From NCBI GenBank assembly GCA_932294295.1, contig OW028580.1, positions 6,424,874 to 6,488,873 of the forward strand: 64,000 bases of DNA, in the 5' to 3' direction. Position 1 is the stretch's first letter. Each line of letters opens with the position of its first letter. Source of the DNA: Alitta virens (Eukaryota; Annelida; Polychaeta; Phyllodocida; Nereididae). This document shows, one piece after another, positions 45,877 to 56,279 of the stretch. Position numbers and translations under genes: made by a program. The notes beneath the pieces were generated by a model. That model was not told the DNA's origin and ran no database searches. It worked only from the letters and a program-made list of their open reading frames with translations.

Positions 45877-45949
45877 ATGGCGACGACTCCGATACAAGGC
45901 AAACTGCTTTCATGTGCCTGCGTTTTGCTCATTTTGAATTCCAGCTCAC
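45877..45949 (+). CDS. Candidate signal-peptide exon (weak)
   Basis: Reads MATTPIQGKLLSCACVLLIL then NSSS: a charged N-region, a hydrophobic core at residues 10-20 and small residues after, like a signal peptide. The start context is CAAACATGGCG. A possible donor C|GTGAAT at 45950 would end the exon in phase 1, the same phase as the exon at 12124-12232. The donor is weak (+5 is A, -1 is C). Unspliced, the frame stops after 30 codons at 45967. It could be the first exon of a separate gene, an alternative first exon, or chance; the ATGGCG may just be a YY1-type site. A TCACGTGA E-box spans the donor. Confidence 0.25.
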
Positions 45950-46177
45950 GTGAATCCGGCTTGCTTTGATACAAATCCTTTTGTTAGGAACTTGTCCAAA
46001 CATTGTCTGGGGAAAATGAAATAAATTATGGAAATCCTTGAGCCAAACTTGTGTCTTCTCTCTGATCAGGTTTAGAAATGAGCAAAATCAATGGAATATA
46101 TGGAGAATCAAAAGTGGAAGTAGGTTGCCATTTTTATAGAACAAAAGCATCAGACCTGTTTAATACGTTCACATACA

Positions 46178-46345
46178 ATACAACCTCACCATTAAGACCA
46201 CTATGAGTGTATGGTTTACTGGTCGTAATATCGATGCAGTCTTGAATTAGGTAGATAGTTCTTACAACCCATATATGCAGTATAAGATCATTAAGGTCCA
46301 CTATCTGTGCATGATTTACTTGTCTTAAGGGCGAGTTGATCTTAA
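46178..46345. mobile_element. Tigger-like modules, two
   Basis: ACCTCACCATTAAGACCACT with TTTACTGGTCGTAATATCG. About 100 bp on, GATCATTAAGGTCCACT pairs with TTTACTTGTCTTAAGGGCGA. Confidence 0.55.
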
Positions 46346-46859
46346 CTTCAAACTCTTAAGTGGGCTAGATTGTGGGCCTTGTGTTAAGAACCGAGTTCTG
46401 CAAAATTCAGCCTTAATTTGCTAAGTCATATTAATAGCGAGGTGGTTAAACATTGCAAACACCGATCCAATTAATTAATTAGATATTTTAAAGATCTTTC
46501 TATGTGATAGCTAATGGTATGGCACCGACTAGTTTAAATAAATTTAGAATAATTAACCTCTTCTCTCAATTTTTAACTTTTAAGCAAAATAAGAATACAA
46601 ATTTATTAAATTTTCATTAGACTTTTGTATTCCCATTTATATTATCATGTGGGGGGTTAATTTCTAATCGAGAAAACTAAACGAGGTGTCCAGATTACAC
46701 ATTGGCGGCCATTTTGTTTGTGTCTAGCAACGTGATCTCGCGGTTGGCGTTATCTGGGGCGAGATTTCGTTTCGATCTGTTAGCACAGCTGGATCCTTTT
46801 GAGATCTTCCCTGGATCCTGTGTGGGGAAGGGCTATCGGATCCATGGTGCTTTAATCTA

Positions 46860-47095
46860 GCAGAGCAACAAAGCTGGCACACAAATTACATTGCTATTAC
46901 CTGATTACATTGTCGATTACACCGCCTATTACGCTGTGGTCTGCTCGGCGTACGAATAACGTTGTTATTGTCTCAAACTGGGGATACCCTGGGAAACCCT
47001 GATTGCGTTACTCATGACGTAATGAGTTTATTTTTAGCCCTAATCAATCAGCTCGTCTGTTGATTGATTACTCAATCGATTGTTGATACTGTAAG
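46860..47095. promoter_or_regulatory. Candidate conserved non-coding island
   Basis: Repeated CGATTAC/GATTACA words, CTCATGACGTAATGAG (imperfect palindrome around a CRE variant) and TGATTGATTACTCAATCGATTG. Homeodomain/PBX-like content. Inference only. Confidence 0.25.
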
Positions 47096-47152
47096 TCTTG
47101 AGAATTTGCAGGAGACTAAATTAGGTCTGGTTCTTGTGTTCTGCTGTTTTGC

Positions 47153-47213
47153 CAACCTCGTCATTAAGACCACCCATAGTGGACGTTATATTAGTGGTCT
47201 TAATGGTGAGGCT
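47153..47213. mobile_element. Tigger-like palindromic module
   Basis: ACCTCGTCATTAAGACCACC and GTGGTCTTAATGGTGAGG are well-matched inverted arms, about 60 bp in total. Perhaps the shortest clean copy. Confidence 0.65.
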
Positions 47214-47530
47214 ATCCTAGATAAGTTCACTGGCGGATCCAGGGGGTGGCATGGGCTTGCTACTACCAGCCTTAATTTCTATATACATTTGGCCCATGAA
47301 ATTACGGACAGACACGCCTTAAAAGTCATGCTTTCCCCCCCGAAGAGGCCGGGCTGAATCCTCCTGTGGATAAATTAGTATTCAGTGGTTTTAATGGTAT
47401 AGACATTTCTAGCTCAAAGCAACGACACGTTGTTCAGATCTAGACTACAAGACTTTCAATTTGACCATTGGCAACCAATGCAATTTATTATTTTAGGGAA
47501 TTTCAATAGGCCTACATTGAAGACATTTAA

Positions 47531-47828
47531 TAGTGGATTTTAACGGAAGGTTCTCTGTATTTCCACCAGGTGGCTAAAACAGAATACTGTAATTCTATTG
47601 GCTGTGATTGGCTGAAGCAAAGTTCATCCTAGCAGCAGTATTTTTATTGCATTTTAATGTATATTTGACACTTTATCATTTAGATGATGTTTTTATTTTT
47701 CTGAGAAAGTTATACTTATGGAATCAGTTAGTTATTACCTACTGTGTCTGAAAAGCAAAATGAGTAATAAGAAGAGGGGAAAGACTTATGTCTTGCTGAA
47801 CTCAGGGCTGTTCAGTGAAAAGACTCTA
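47531..47828 (+). mobile_element. MITE-B copy 4
   Basis: TAGTGGATTTTAACGGAAGG to CAGTGAAAAGACTCTA. Contains TTTCCACCAGGTGGCTAAAA. One of the two ATTGGCTG sites retained after a small deletion. Confidence 0.9.
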
Positions 47829-48042
47829 TTGGGATATCGAATTGAATATTTGGCTTTTTGGTACAAATCTTTCTAACATAACTAGGTTTAACCAATAAAC
47901 TGCCTTCACAGAGAGTTTCAACTTGATGTAACTTACTGGTGTGAAACTTTCCTTAAAATCAAACAGTCCTATGTGTATGTATTTCAGCTAAAATGGAAAG
48001 CTGGTAGTACTACATTTTACCCAATATCTCAATAATTTAAAA

Positions 48043-48165
48043 TGTCCCAATGCTACCTGTCTGAAGCTTAGCTTATACTACCAGCTACCTGAGGCAGACG
48101 TAATGATGAGATGATGAGGCTGCTAGGGAGTCCACACCATGCTACACATTTACTCTACAAGAGTC
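48043..48165 (-). mobile_element. SINE-2 copy 8, 3' half
   Basis: Minus strand: GTAAATGTGTAGCATGGTGT, GGACTCC, ATCTCATCATTACGTCTGCC, TATAAGCTAAGCTTCAGACA, GGTAGCATTGGGACAT. Confidence 0.82.
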
Positions 48166-48196
48166 GACATGATACTGACTGTACAACATTACGAAA

Positions 48197-48516
48197 TAGT
48201 AAATTTTCACCTAATGTTCCCTGTATTTCCACCAGTTGGCTATGACAGAATACTGCAATTCTATTGGCTGAAAAGTTCCCGCCCTTGACTCTGATTGGCT
48301 GAATCAAAGTGCATCCTAGCAGCAGTATTTTTAGTGCATTTTAATGTATATTTGTCATCTTATCATGTAGTTGATTTCTATTATTTCCCAGAGAAAATTA
48401 TATTTATGGAACCAGTTAGTAATTATCTACTGTGTCTGAAAAGCTAAATGAGTAATTAGAGGAGAGGAAAGACTTATGTCCTGCTGAATTTAGGGCTGCT
48501 CAGTGAAAAGACTCTA
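48197..48516 (+). mobile_element. MITE-B copy 5
   Basis: TAGTAAATTTTCACCTAATG to CAGTGAAAAGACTCTA. Contains TTTCCACCAGTTGGCTATGA and both ATTGGCTG sites. About 370 bp from copy 4 in the same orientation. Confidence 0.9.
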
Positions 48517-48549
48517 TTTATCATTAAGTAGCGTGCCCTGTTACATTTG

Positions 48550-48935
48550 TAACCAAAGCCCACCCCTTGTTGAATAAACTACCCCATAAAGGGGCACTTT
48601 AGTCGGCTATGGTTGCATTCAGAAGGGGGTGAAAGGGGTGGATGAGTTCCACGCCTCTGATCCAGTTTACTAGCGGACATCCCCTTTTAATGAGTGCAAC
48701 GGAGCGAGAAATTACTGGAGGGTGCATTAGTTTGAAGGGGAAATATTGCCCTCTTTGCGGGTGATTGTGTTTACCCGACTCTGCAACCATTTTGGGATGC
48801 TGGACACGCATCACCCTAGGCTCAATTGATAGGGAAATCGGGTCGAGATAGGCACCTGACAGAGTTAAGGTAGAGGCGCCTGGAACTGTTATTGCATAAG
48901 CCATGCCATGCCCTCAGTAATTAGATATATTGCCG
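48550..48935. promoter_or_regulatory. Candidate conserved non-coding island
   Basis: Even base composition with TTTAATGAG, GAAATTACTGG, GCATTAG, CAATTGATAGG and CAGTAATTAGAT cores. A 101-codon minus-strand frame (48904-48599) shows no domain, and neither ORF nor repeat explains the complexity. Confidence 0.25.
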
Positions 48936-49396
48936 CCAGATGGAGCCTGATGTATGTGTCTTATTTGCGTACGGAGACCCCTTCCCAAAGCCCCAAGATT
49001 TCGTCCAAGACACATCTTCATTTTTTTCCCCCTATTTTTTGTTCTTTTTTTTTGTTTATCCCATACGAGGTTTAGTAGCAGAGTTGTCCCGTTGTCCCTT
49101 TATCCACTTTGCCTATTTTCTCCACTTTGCCCCCTTTCCGTCCACTTTGCATCATTGTATAGTGCCACTCACAGGAGTCAAAAACCCAAATTGACACATC
49201 TGCCTGAAACGGCTTATATTTCTTTCGCTTTTCTTTCTATTCTCTCTTTTTATATATTTCTGTTTCTTTTTTGTTTTGCTGTCTGTGGCTTTTCTTGTTC
49301 TATATTTCTGTTTGTCTGTTCCTCTTTTGAAAGTTCACCTACATCTACGCGACTAATCCGTTACTAATATGCCTTACCAACAAAAAATATACCGTA

Positions 49397-49551
49397 TACA
49401 TGGCCAAATGTGCTACGTGCGTTTTCCATGCGTGTGGATAAACGCATGAAAAATGCACGGTTTTCACCTCATTTTAATTCGGCAAAAACCATGCATTTTC
49501 CATGCGTTTATCCTTCTCTTGGAAAACGCATGTGGCACATTTGGCCATCTA
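49397..49551. mobile_element. Foldback MITE copy 3
   Basis: TACATGGCCAAATGTGCTAC at the left and TGTGGCACATTTGGCCATCT at the right, with inner GGATAAACGCATG and CATGCGTTTATCC pairing. Confidence 0.9.
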
Positions 49552-49793
49552 AGATGCAGACCCTAAATGGAATTTATGGCAAAGAAGCCGTATTATGGCA
49601 TCATTACATCTGCTGTATACAGTGGTTGGGTAAAGATCACCAAGCTCCAGTAATACTAGATAATGGCTTACAAGAAATGTGCATTGTATTCTCTCAATAT
49701 TGTGTAATATTTCAAATTAAAGTACAGTGAAACATCACCATACATATCTTTATTTGAATACTAATGGTGGCGCTTTGTAGTAAAGTGACATTG

Positions 49794-49875
49794 TACTGTG
49801 GAACCCCTCTCTAAGACTACTTCAATATTAAGAACACCTCACCATTAAGACCACTCATTTTGGACGATTTTAGTT
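49794..49875 (+). mobile_element. Tigger-like element, left end
   Basis: TACTGTGGAACCCCTCTCTA then GACTACTTCAATATTAAGAAC, CACCTCACCATTAAGACCAC. The TACTGTGGAACC terminus links the dispersed ATTAAGACCAC module to a TA-flanked DNA transposon end. Confidence 0.6.
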
Positions 49876-49984
49876 TCTTCTTATGAATGCTGCCTGTGAT
49901 TTAATGATTTATTAACTCTATAATTATAATATACTAAAGGCAAAAATGCAATAGTCATCAGCCTACCCATTAAATGTATGTGAC

Positions 49985-50056
49985 GATTCTTGAAATGATT
50001 ATTGTTAATATATCTAAATATGAAAAGAATGGTAATAAATTTGATTTGATTTGACC
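49985..50056 (+). mobile_element. LINE-type 3' end with TTTGA tail
   Basis: GGTAATAAATTTGATTTGAT then TTGACC: polyadenylation-like AATAAA followed by a TTTGA pentamer tail. The TTGAA tail on the opposite strand at 9406 is similar. Confidence 0.45.
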
Positions 50057-50142
50057 TACGTAGATCATTATCATCGGTTAATCTTTCCTAAAACCATTTT
50101 CCATAAAGGCTCAAGTTTAATCTTACCAGTGTTCAATACATC

Positions 50143-50296
50143 TACATGGCCAATTGTGCCACGTGCGTTTTCCATGAGAAGGATAAACGCATGGAAAACG
50201 CATGGTTTTTGCCTCATTATAATTAGCTAAAAACCATGCGTTTTCCACGCGTTTATCCTTCTCATGTTAAATGCACGTGGCACAATTGTCCATGTA
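50143..50296. mobile_element. Foldback MITE copy 4, best hairpin
   Basis: TACATGGCCAATTGTGCCAC...GTGGCACAATTGTCCATGTA. Inner arms GAGAAGGATAAACGCATGG and CGTTTATCCTTCTCATG also pair, so nearly the whole 154 bp can fold on itself around a short AATTAGC loop. Confidence 0.92.
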
Positions 50297-50301
50297 TGAA
50301 G

Positions 50302-50365
50302 ACCAACTCACCATTAAGACCAGTCTCATTTGGATCAAATATGGTCTTTATAGCGAGGTTCGGTT
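50302..50365. mobile_element. Tigger-like palindromic module
   Basis: AACTCACCATTAAGACCAG and ATGGTCTTTATAGCGAGGTT. It lies five bases after a foldback MITE. Confidence 0.55.
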
Positions 50366-50560
50366 GTAAATTAATTCAAAACAGCTACTAGACAATCCCA
50401 GGGTAGAGCCATCCATTCTATCCCCTTTCATTCGTGACAAAACTTGGCCAACAATTTCGGGCACCGTGGCTAGTTTGCTCGGGCAAATAAGTGACCGTTG
50501 GGCATTTCTGCGGTGACCAGCTATTATTAGCATCATTTGGTCGCAGCAGGCATCTCCAGT

Positions 50561-50595
50561 GGCTGCTGCTGCTGCTGCTGCAGTTCTGCTGCTGA
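50561..50595. repeat. (CTG)n
   Basis: Seven pure CTG units plus interrupted ones. The overlapping minus-strand frame (poly-Ala/Ser) is not recognised. Confidence 0.9.
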
Positions 50596-50927
50596 CAGGC
50601 TTTGTGGCTGTCATCCACATGATGCTGCTGGACACATATGACCAGCAGTAACCATGTTGGCCTTCTATGAGCTTATACTATGAATAGCCATAATGTCACA
50701 TATGGTGTGTAGTGTTAATGTACAGCTATGTATATATCGTACCATAGAATTCAGCTATAAAGAACCTTTAAGACCGACTCCTATTAATATTCACTCATTT
50801 TGGAACCGATTATATCCTGAAATTTAGCTGTCAATATATTTTACACTCCATATTCATTTGACTTTTTTCACAGTAATCTAAAATAATTTACACCAATATT
50901 GAATGCTTTCAAAGCTGCTCAATAAAA

Positions 50928-50995
50928 ATCTACCATAAGACCACCTCACTATTAACATAATCCACGATTGGGACTACCTCAATATTGCATAATAT
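50928..50995 (+). mobile_element. Tigger-like module, left arms
   Basis: CATAAGACCACCTCACTATTA then GGGACTACCTCAATATTG. A further half (ACCTCGCCTTTAAGACCACT) is at 51098. Confidence 0.5.
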
Positions 50996-51272
50996 GTACG
51001 CTTATTACACTTCTAATATACATCACCATGGAGACCAACCACAATCAAGACCAGAATATTATTTTAACCATTGTAAATTATATTTCCAAATTAAAGATAC
51101 CTCGCCTTTAAGACCACTCACCACTGGAGTTCCGCAAAAAGTGACTGTTATGGCAAAGTCCTGTTTACAGAAGTTCAATTGCACAATTTCCTATCAAAGC
51201 TGAAGCCACGCAAGGAAAAGTTGGCACTACTTTGTGGTAAGTCTATTTTAGGCACGCTGCATCCGGTAACCT

Positions 51273-51345
51273 ACTTCCGGCTGAACCGGAAGTCTCGTTA
51301 ATTCACGCATCACGCGACATATGCGTCAGGGTAGCCATCTTGAAA
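51273..51345. promoter_or_regulatory. Inverted ETS sites with YY1-like site
   Basis: ACTTCCGG and CCGGAAGT are perfect inverted 8-mers separated by CTGAA (51273-51293). CACGCATCACGCG and GTAGCCATCTTG (YY1-like) follow within 45 bp. ETS (GABP-type) plus YY1 is a common CpG-promoter combination. No ORF is identified beside it. Confidence 0.4.
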
Positions 51346-51976
51346 ATACGGAGGCTGTTTAGTACAAGGTGTGGGATGAAAATTTCCATAAGACAAACAA
51401 TCAAAAACGTAATGTGTTATGCAGAGAAATTAAGTACCCAACATTCTAATTTTAGAAGCTGTATTTGTAGATTGTAGAACATTTTCGTGTCAATTTTACA
51501 CACATTCATTTCTTTATAAATCCTGTCTCAAATAGGTTAACATACACTATTTACCGCAGCCATCCAACATACACTGCAGTCATCCATTTTACTTGCAGCT
51601 GTCCAATATAGTTTGCTGCTGTGCAACATACAGCCATGCTGGATGACGATGAAGCATTCTGATTGGTTCGCAGCAGTTCAATGATGAATATAACATGTTT
51701 ACAAGTAAAACAATCCGCCAAAGTAGAATACACTTCCAAGTATAGCAAAAATGGAAAATAATAATATATATATATATATATTGAATATTCAAAGATATTT
51801 TTGCTTTCATCTGCAACTTTTTCTTTTTATGTTGGTATGTGTATAATGTAAAAAGTTTTTCATAGCACAGTCTGAATTGCCAATGGTCACAAACCACCAA
51901 TAATTTCCCCAGCGTAGCCGCTGGGTTATTAGACATAGTCGCTAGTTATTAGCTTCTTATTTATTGAGCTATGAAA

Positions 51977-52012
51977 GTCATTTATTCCGTCATTTATTCC
52001 GTCATTTATTCG
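51977..52012. repeat. 12-bp tandem repeat, three copies
   Basis: GTCATTTATTCC repeated three times, the last diverging. Confidence 0.9.
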
Positions 52013-52129
52013 CTCACAAACCTAGTATCAATGTCGTGGGTGTATCAAGAATTATGCAAACGACATCAAAGTCTAAGACATGCTCTCGCGTTTTATCGCC
52101 AGTAACGCGAACGTAATGCCGCGCAAATG

Positions 52130-52215
52130 CACGATTTATCGCCCAATAAACAAGATGGCTGCGCGTCACGTGTTGACGTCACGTCATAGTGTGTCATGTG
52201 ATTTGGGTGGTTGAT
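52130..52215. promoter_or_regulatory. YY1-like / E-box / CRE cluster
   Basis: CAAGATGGCTGCG (52151), GTCACGTGTTGACGTCACGT (E-box CACGTG overlapping a run into TGACGTCA at 52174) and GTGTCATGTG within 60 bp, in locally CpG-rich DNA. Confidence 0.35.
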
Positions 52216-52499
52216 TTAGCGAGGATGATGGGGGTCAGGAGCCAGGGAGGGCACTGACAAAAAATTACCCCTGAGAATTGACATAATTTTAGTGCCGAAT
52301 GACCTACATCATAGACATGATCCCACAGACATGGTTCACACATCACAGGTCTAACAATGATTTAAATTTCTGGTTTAATTTTAACCAAAATGTTTACAAG
52401 TATGACAACCATTTGAGACATTGATGGCTCTTTTTGGCCATTTTTAAAGGCACATTCTTCCTACTCAAAGATAGTTAGAACTTTGAACGATGTTAATTA

Positions 52500-52680
52500 G
52501 ATGAGATGTTAATTAGGGGTTGCCTTATACTTGTTATCTACGCTGAGGCAAGTAAAAGATTCCACCAAAGGGGTAAATGTGTAACATGGCGTGGACTTCA
52601 AGCCTTATCATCTCATCATTACTGTCTCTGGCAGCTGGTCAAATAAGATTGCTCAGCTTCATGAAATAAACATTGACATA
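52500..52680 (+). mobile_element. SINE-2 copy 9
   Basis: GAGATGTTAATTAGGGGTTG, CTGAGGCAAGTAAAAGATTC, GGGGTAAATGTGTAACATGG, TTATCATCTCATCATTACTG. It faces copy 10 as an inverted pair. Confidence 0.85.
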
Positions 52681-52714
52681 GATCTCTTTTATTACACAGT
52701 TCAAACCTGTTGGA

Positions 52715-52860
52715 TCTTTACTTGCCTCAGCATAGACACTGAGTACAGAGCACCACCAATTCGACTAATACAGTAAAAGTGCTTGGACTGTGAATTGAAC
52801 CCACTCACCCAGAGCCACTAACCAACAAGTTAACCATTTAACTATGGCTAGCTAACTAGC
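52715..52860 (-). mobile_element. SINE-2 copy 10, head and 5' body
   Basis: Minus strand: tRNA-like head with GTGGGTTCAATTCAC (B box), then GGTGGTGCTCTGTACTCAGT, GTCTATGCTGAGGCAAGTAA. Confidence 0.82.
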
Positions 52861-52934
52861 TACAATATGCCACATACATTTAAAATCTTAGGATATATTC
52901 GAAAGGCAGCTCTGCCATCCCTTCAGAGGGGGTC

Positions 52935-53124
52935 GGGGCCTAGCTCAGTGGTAACGCGCTCGGCTTCCAACCACTGGGTCCCGGGTTCATTTCCTGGTTG
53001 ATCCTAAGTTGGATGGCTGTTTCATCCTTCATCTCATTGCCATGGTCCCTGCCTGTTCTAAATAGCCCATCAGGTGCAGAAATACAGGACGTAAAGCCCT
53101 AATCCACCACCACCACCACCACCA
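52935..53124 (+). mobile_element. SINE-1 copy 3, full length with (CAC)n tail
   Basis: GGCCTAGCTCAGTGGTAACG (A box), CCCGGGTTCATTTCC (B box), GTTGGATGGCTGTTTCATCC, TGCCTGTTCTAAATAGCCCA, CAGGACGTAAAGCCCTAATC, then CCACCACCACC. This gives the family's complete length of about 175 bp plus tail. Confidence 0.92.
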
Positions 53125-53565
53125 TCCCTTCAGTTTGTCCACCATCAAGATCACACAAACAACAGAGCCAACTCTACCGTTTAACGATTACAAGCAAACA
53201 AAAAAAGAAATAGCAAATGAACGCAATGACCTCATTTGTCAAGTAAACAAACACGACTGTGGAAAGTAATTGGGTAAACAAATAAAATCAAACATGCACT
53301 TTCCTCATTGTTGTTCTTCTGAACTTGGATTGTAGACTCTTATTTCGTAAGACTTTTTTTTGTTGGGGAAAATGGTACCTTATTACAAGATACTTAATGA
53401 CATTTAATATGCAAACAAAGGTTGTTGTTGTAGTTGTTTCTGTAGAATTAATCATAACAGTAATAATGCATAAGATGAATCAGATACTCTCTGGTGAAAT
53501 CCTACACTATGTACACAAAACGAGCTACAGGGTGGATTTGTTTGATATGGTAAAGATGCTCCATG

Positions 53566-53606
53566 CAACAGCAGCAGCAACAGCAGCAACAGCAGCAGCA
53601 GCAGCA
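53566..53606. repeat. (CAG/CAA)n
   Basis: CAG triplets with CAA interruptions. It runs into AAAATGGCGGCCATCTTTG at 53606, a palindromic YY1-like double site. Confidence 0.92.
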
Positions 53607-54079
53607 AAATGGCGGCCATCTTTGTTTTGTCAGCGGCCATATTTGCCAAGTCAGCAGAACGTCTTGAAGCGCCCTCTTGTATGCGCCACGCAGTGTTTCT
53701 GTCAATAACCCGGACGTGCCCAAACTATATGCGAGCCAAGGCTATGCAGACACAGAATTTTCTCCGCATTGTTCAGCAACATCAAAAGCGCTCAAAAACC
53801 ATCTTTTGCCCGCAGCATAGAATGCACGAGGTTACCATTTTGCGGAACCTGCCTTCAGAACCACCGCAAATGCGGAAAAGTTCGAGTTTTTGACAGGATA
53901 AAGCGATGTAAGACAAAGAAAAAAATGTCTTCACAAACGCATGAAAGGGAGAGCTATTTGTAGAATCAAAAAAGAGCGAAAAAAAACATAACCATGATTG
54001 GAAAATAACATTGTCAGGGAGGTTAAAAACTTGCTGGAGAAAGGACAGATTTTTTGCACTCAATCTCTCAATGTCTCAG

Positions 54080-54355
54080 TCAGCATAATACGACCAGCTA
54101 CCAGAGGTAGATGTTATGATAAGAAGAAAAGGCTTGAATCCACACCACGTTACGCATTTATACCATGGGTGGACATCCTGCTGATATGCAGTTCCACACC
54201 AGCTGATATGCAGTTCCACACCATGTTATATATTTACCGCATGAGTGGGGTTTTTTACTTGCCTCAGCATAGACAGATTCTCATGAAGAGTGCCCGTGTC
54301 TTTCCAGAATTGGGGGTGCACGTCCAGCAGGCCAGGAGAGCTCGTGCGCTCTAGT
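54080..54355 (-). mobile_element. SINE-2 copy 11
   Basis: Minus strand: CACGGGCACTCTTCATGAG at the high end, then GTCTATGCTGAGGCAAGTAA and GTATAAATGCGTAACGTGG, AGCTGGTCGTATTATGCTGA. It carries an internal 22-bp duplication (CAGCTGATATGCAGTTCCAC repeated near 54178-54222). Confidence 0.82.
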
Positions 54356-54620
54356 GGTCTCTTGACAAGGTTCTTAACCCCAATTAACGGCAATTAGCCC
54401 TATGCCAGCCCTCCTGCCTCTTTCTGGACATAATTAGTAATATATGTACCCCATTAGGATGTTAGTTTGTTAAATGAGGGTACTTTAACGCCATTTATCC
54501 CCGACAGAGGGCATTTAACAATCAATCAGGGACCGGATGTAGTCGTCCCCCTGGTGGATACCTCTGCAATTAGGCTGTCTGCCCCTTAGATTGGTCAGCC
54601 CTTCAAGATTTCACAAGACC
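54356..54620. promoter_or_regulatory. Candidate conserved non-coding island with CTCF-like core
   Basis: CCCCAATTAACGGCAATTAG, ATAATTAGTAATAT and GCAATTAGGCTG cores, with CCCCCTGGTGG at 54547-54557 (reverse of CCACCAGGGGG). Motif evidence only. Confidence 0.28.
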
Positions 54621-54699
54621 AAGAAGTCAGTTGATATGTGGAATTTTCTTGTGATCAAAGATTTGGCGGAACCTCTCCTGAGATACATTTGCCGAAAAT

Positions 54700-54766
54700 G
54701 CAATGGTCGTTATAAGAAGTGGTCGTAATAGTGAGGTGGTCTTAAGTCGAGGTGCTACTGTATTTC
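54700..54766 (-). mobile_element. Tigger-like element, terminal part
   Basis: GTGGTCGTAATAGTGAGGTG, GTCTTAAGTCGAGGTGCTAC then TGTA. In reverse it starts TACAGTAGCACCTCGACTTA, the same end type as 63023. Confidence 0.6.
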
Positions 54767-54832
54767 TGCTGTAATAGATGCTTGCTATGGTCCTAATACA
54801 ATCTTGCAAAATTCTTGTATATACAGTACCCT

Positions 54833-54990
54833 GTTGGTGGGCGGGTAGATTAGGGCTTTAATAGGGCAGGCAGGGTTCATGAAAATGAGATGATGGATGA
54901 AACAGCCTTCCAACTTAGGCTCGACAGGGAATTGAACCCAGGACCAAGTGGTTGGAAGCCCAGAGCGTTACCTCTGAGATAGGCCCGCCA
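54833..54990 (-). mobile_element. SINE-1 copy 4
   Basis: Minus strand: AGGTAACGCTCTGGGCTTCC, B-box TGGGTTCAATTCCC, GTTGGAAGGCTGTTTCATCC, CCTGCCTGCCCTATTAAAGC, CCTAATCTACC. Confidence 0.9.
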
Positions 54991-55298
54991 CCCCTGTAAA
55001 TACCTTGAAGAAGAAAAAATATACTGTTAACCTAAAAAGCATGTCAATTCTTTAGTGCTTCAAATCCCAATATCTTTCATTTGCCAAACAGGATTTTGCT
55101 GTCGATAAGTAAATGCAGTGGCCAGTTAAAGTGGGTCCCTTTTATGAGCAGGGTAATCCCAGGAAAGGGTTGGGACAGGATTGGTGTCTGTGGCCCTTTT
55201 ATGGGGTGCAAACGGCTCAAAAAGATGGCCGTGGTCCTCAAAAAGGCTAAAAAAAAAGAAGAAGAATTGACTGGCTATCCGTCTCATCCATCAGTTAG

Positions 55299-55299
<1 letters not shown>

Positions 55300-55330
<31 letters not shown>
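55300..55330. repeat. (CTG)n
   Basis: About ten pure CTG units. Confidence 0.95.
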
Positions 55331-55331
<1 letters not shown>

Positions 55332-55920
55332 CTAAGTTTAGCTGTCTGTAGATATTGGTGGTGTTGAGAGAGTCAGCTTTTGCCACTTTTGTGACCCAAA
55401 GTCTTGAGACTGGAGCCTTGGGCTTCGATTATTCCCTTGGTGGCGTATGACCCGCTTGTGGCCTAGCAATTCCTGGAATGGTGGAGCAGGGTTTTCGACA
55501 GCAAACCACTACCCCCCTGTTCTTGAAAACTGGGCTGGTCTGAAAATTCTGCATGGTGCTGTGGAGGCTCTGGCCAACAAAAATCAATAAGCCATCAATA
55601 TAATACAAGCAAAAGGTATCGGGATAACTTCCCATGGGAACAAGATATTTGAGTCTGTTCAGTCCAGCATGAACTCGCTGTGTAGCAGCCTGATAACCTT
55701 TTGTCTCATTGGACAGATTTTCATAGGATGTGCTGATGTTCCTCTCACGTCCTTCTGAATAGCCAATGGATGAGACAGAATCCAATATAAGCTAACATAA
55801 TATCTGTCACTAGACACACGCATATGTATATTCTTACTACAGTGTGTTCTTGGTGTATATTTGGTTCTGTATTATTGCAGTCTGTTTTCGGAATATTAGT
55901 GTGTCTTGTTAGTGTCCTGT
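55331..55920. other. Moderately GC-rich stretch, no product recognised
   Basis: A minus-strand frame at 55785-55429 (118 codons, starting MDSVSSIGYSEGRERNISTS) has near-average composition. It contains YFV-type hydrophobic words (...YLVPMGSYPDTFCLYYIDGL) reminiscent of transposon pol proteins. I recognise no motif securely; it may be a decayed retroelement fragment. Confidence 0.25.
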
Positions 55921-55924
55921 CCAA

Positions 55925-56125
55925 GTGATTAAATAGCCCGCCTTGGAATCAAAATATTCCAGGTTCGATTCCCATACTCAGTGTCTATGCTGAGGCAAGT
56001 AAAAGATCCCACCCACGGGGTAAATGTGTAACATGGTGTGGACTCAAAGCCTTATAATCTCATCATTACGTCTGACTTTGGCAGCTGGGCATATAAGCTG
56101 GCTATGCTTCAGACCAGTAGCGCTG
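55925..56125 (+). mobile_element. SINE-2 copy 12
   Basis: Head with GGTTCGATTCCC, GTGTCTATGCTGAGGCAAGT, AAAAGATCCCACCCACGGG, GTAAATGTGTAACATGGTGT, CATATAAGCTGGCTATGC and TTCAGACCAGTAGCGCTGAG. Part of the CGGGCACTCTTCATG segment is deleted. The tail expands into the 8-bp array that follows. Confidence 0.9.
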
Positions 56126-56275
56126 AGACACTGAGACACTGAGCATTGAGACATTTAGCACTGAGACACTGAGACACTGAGACACTGAGACACTGAGACA
56201 CTGAGACACTGAGACACTGAGACACTGAGACACTGAGACACTGAGACACTGAGACACTGAGACACTGAGACATGG
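56120..56275. repeat. (CTGAGACA)n array grown from a SINE tail
   Basis: About 17 near-identical 8-bp units after an initial CTGAGCATTGAGACATTTAG transition. Other SINE-2 copies end in one or two GAGACA units, so this copy shows expansion. Confidence 0.95.
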
Positions 56276-56279
56276 ACTT

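Noticed and set aside
53609..53893. 94-codon frame starting MAAIFVLSAAIFAKSAERLE
   Set aside because: The start looks like a leader but coincides with a palindromic YY1-like ATGGCGGCCAT. The remainder shows no domain, and no donor or acceptor supports an exon.
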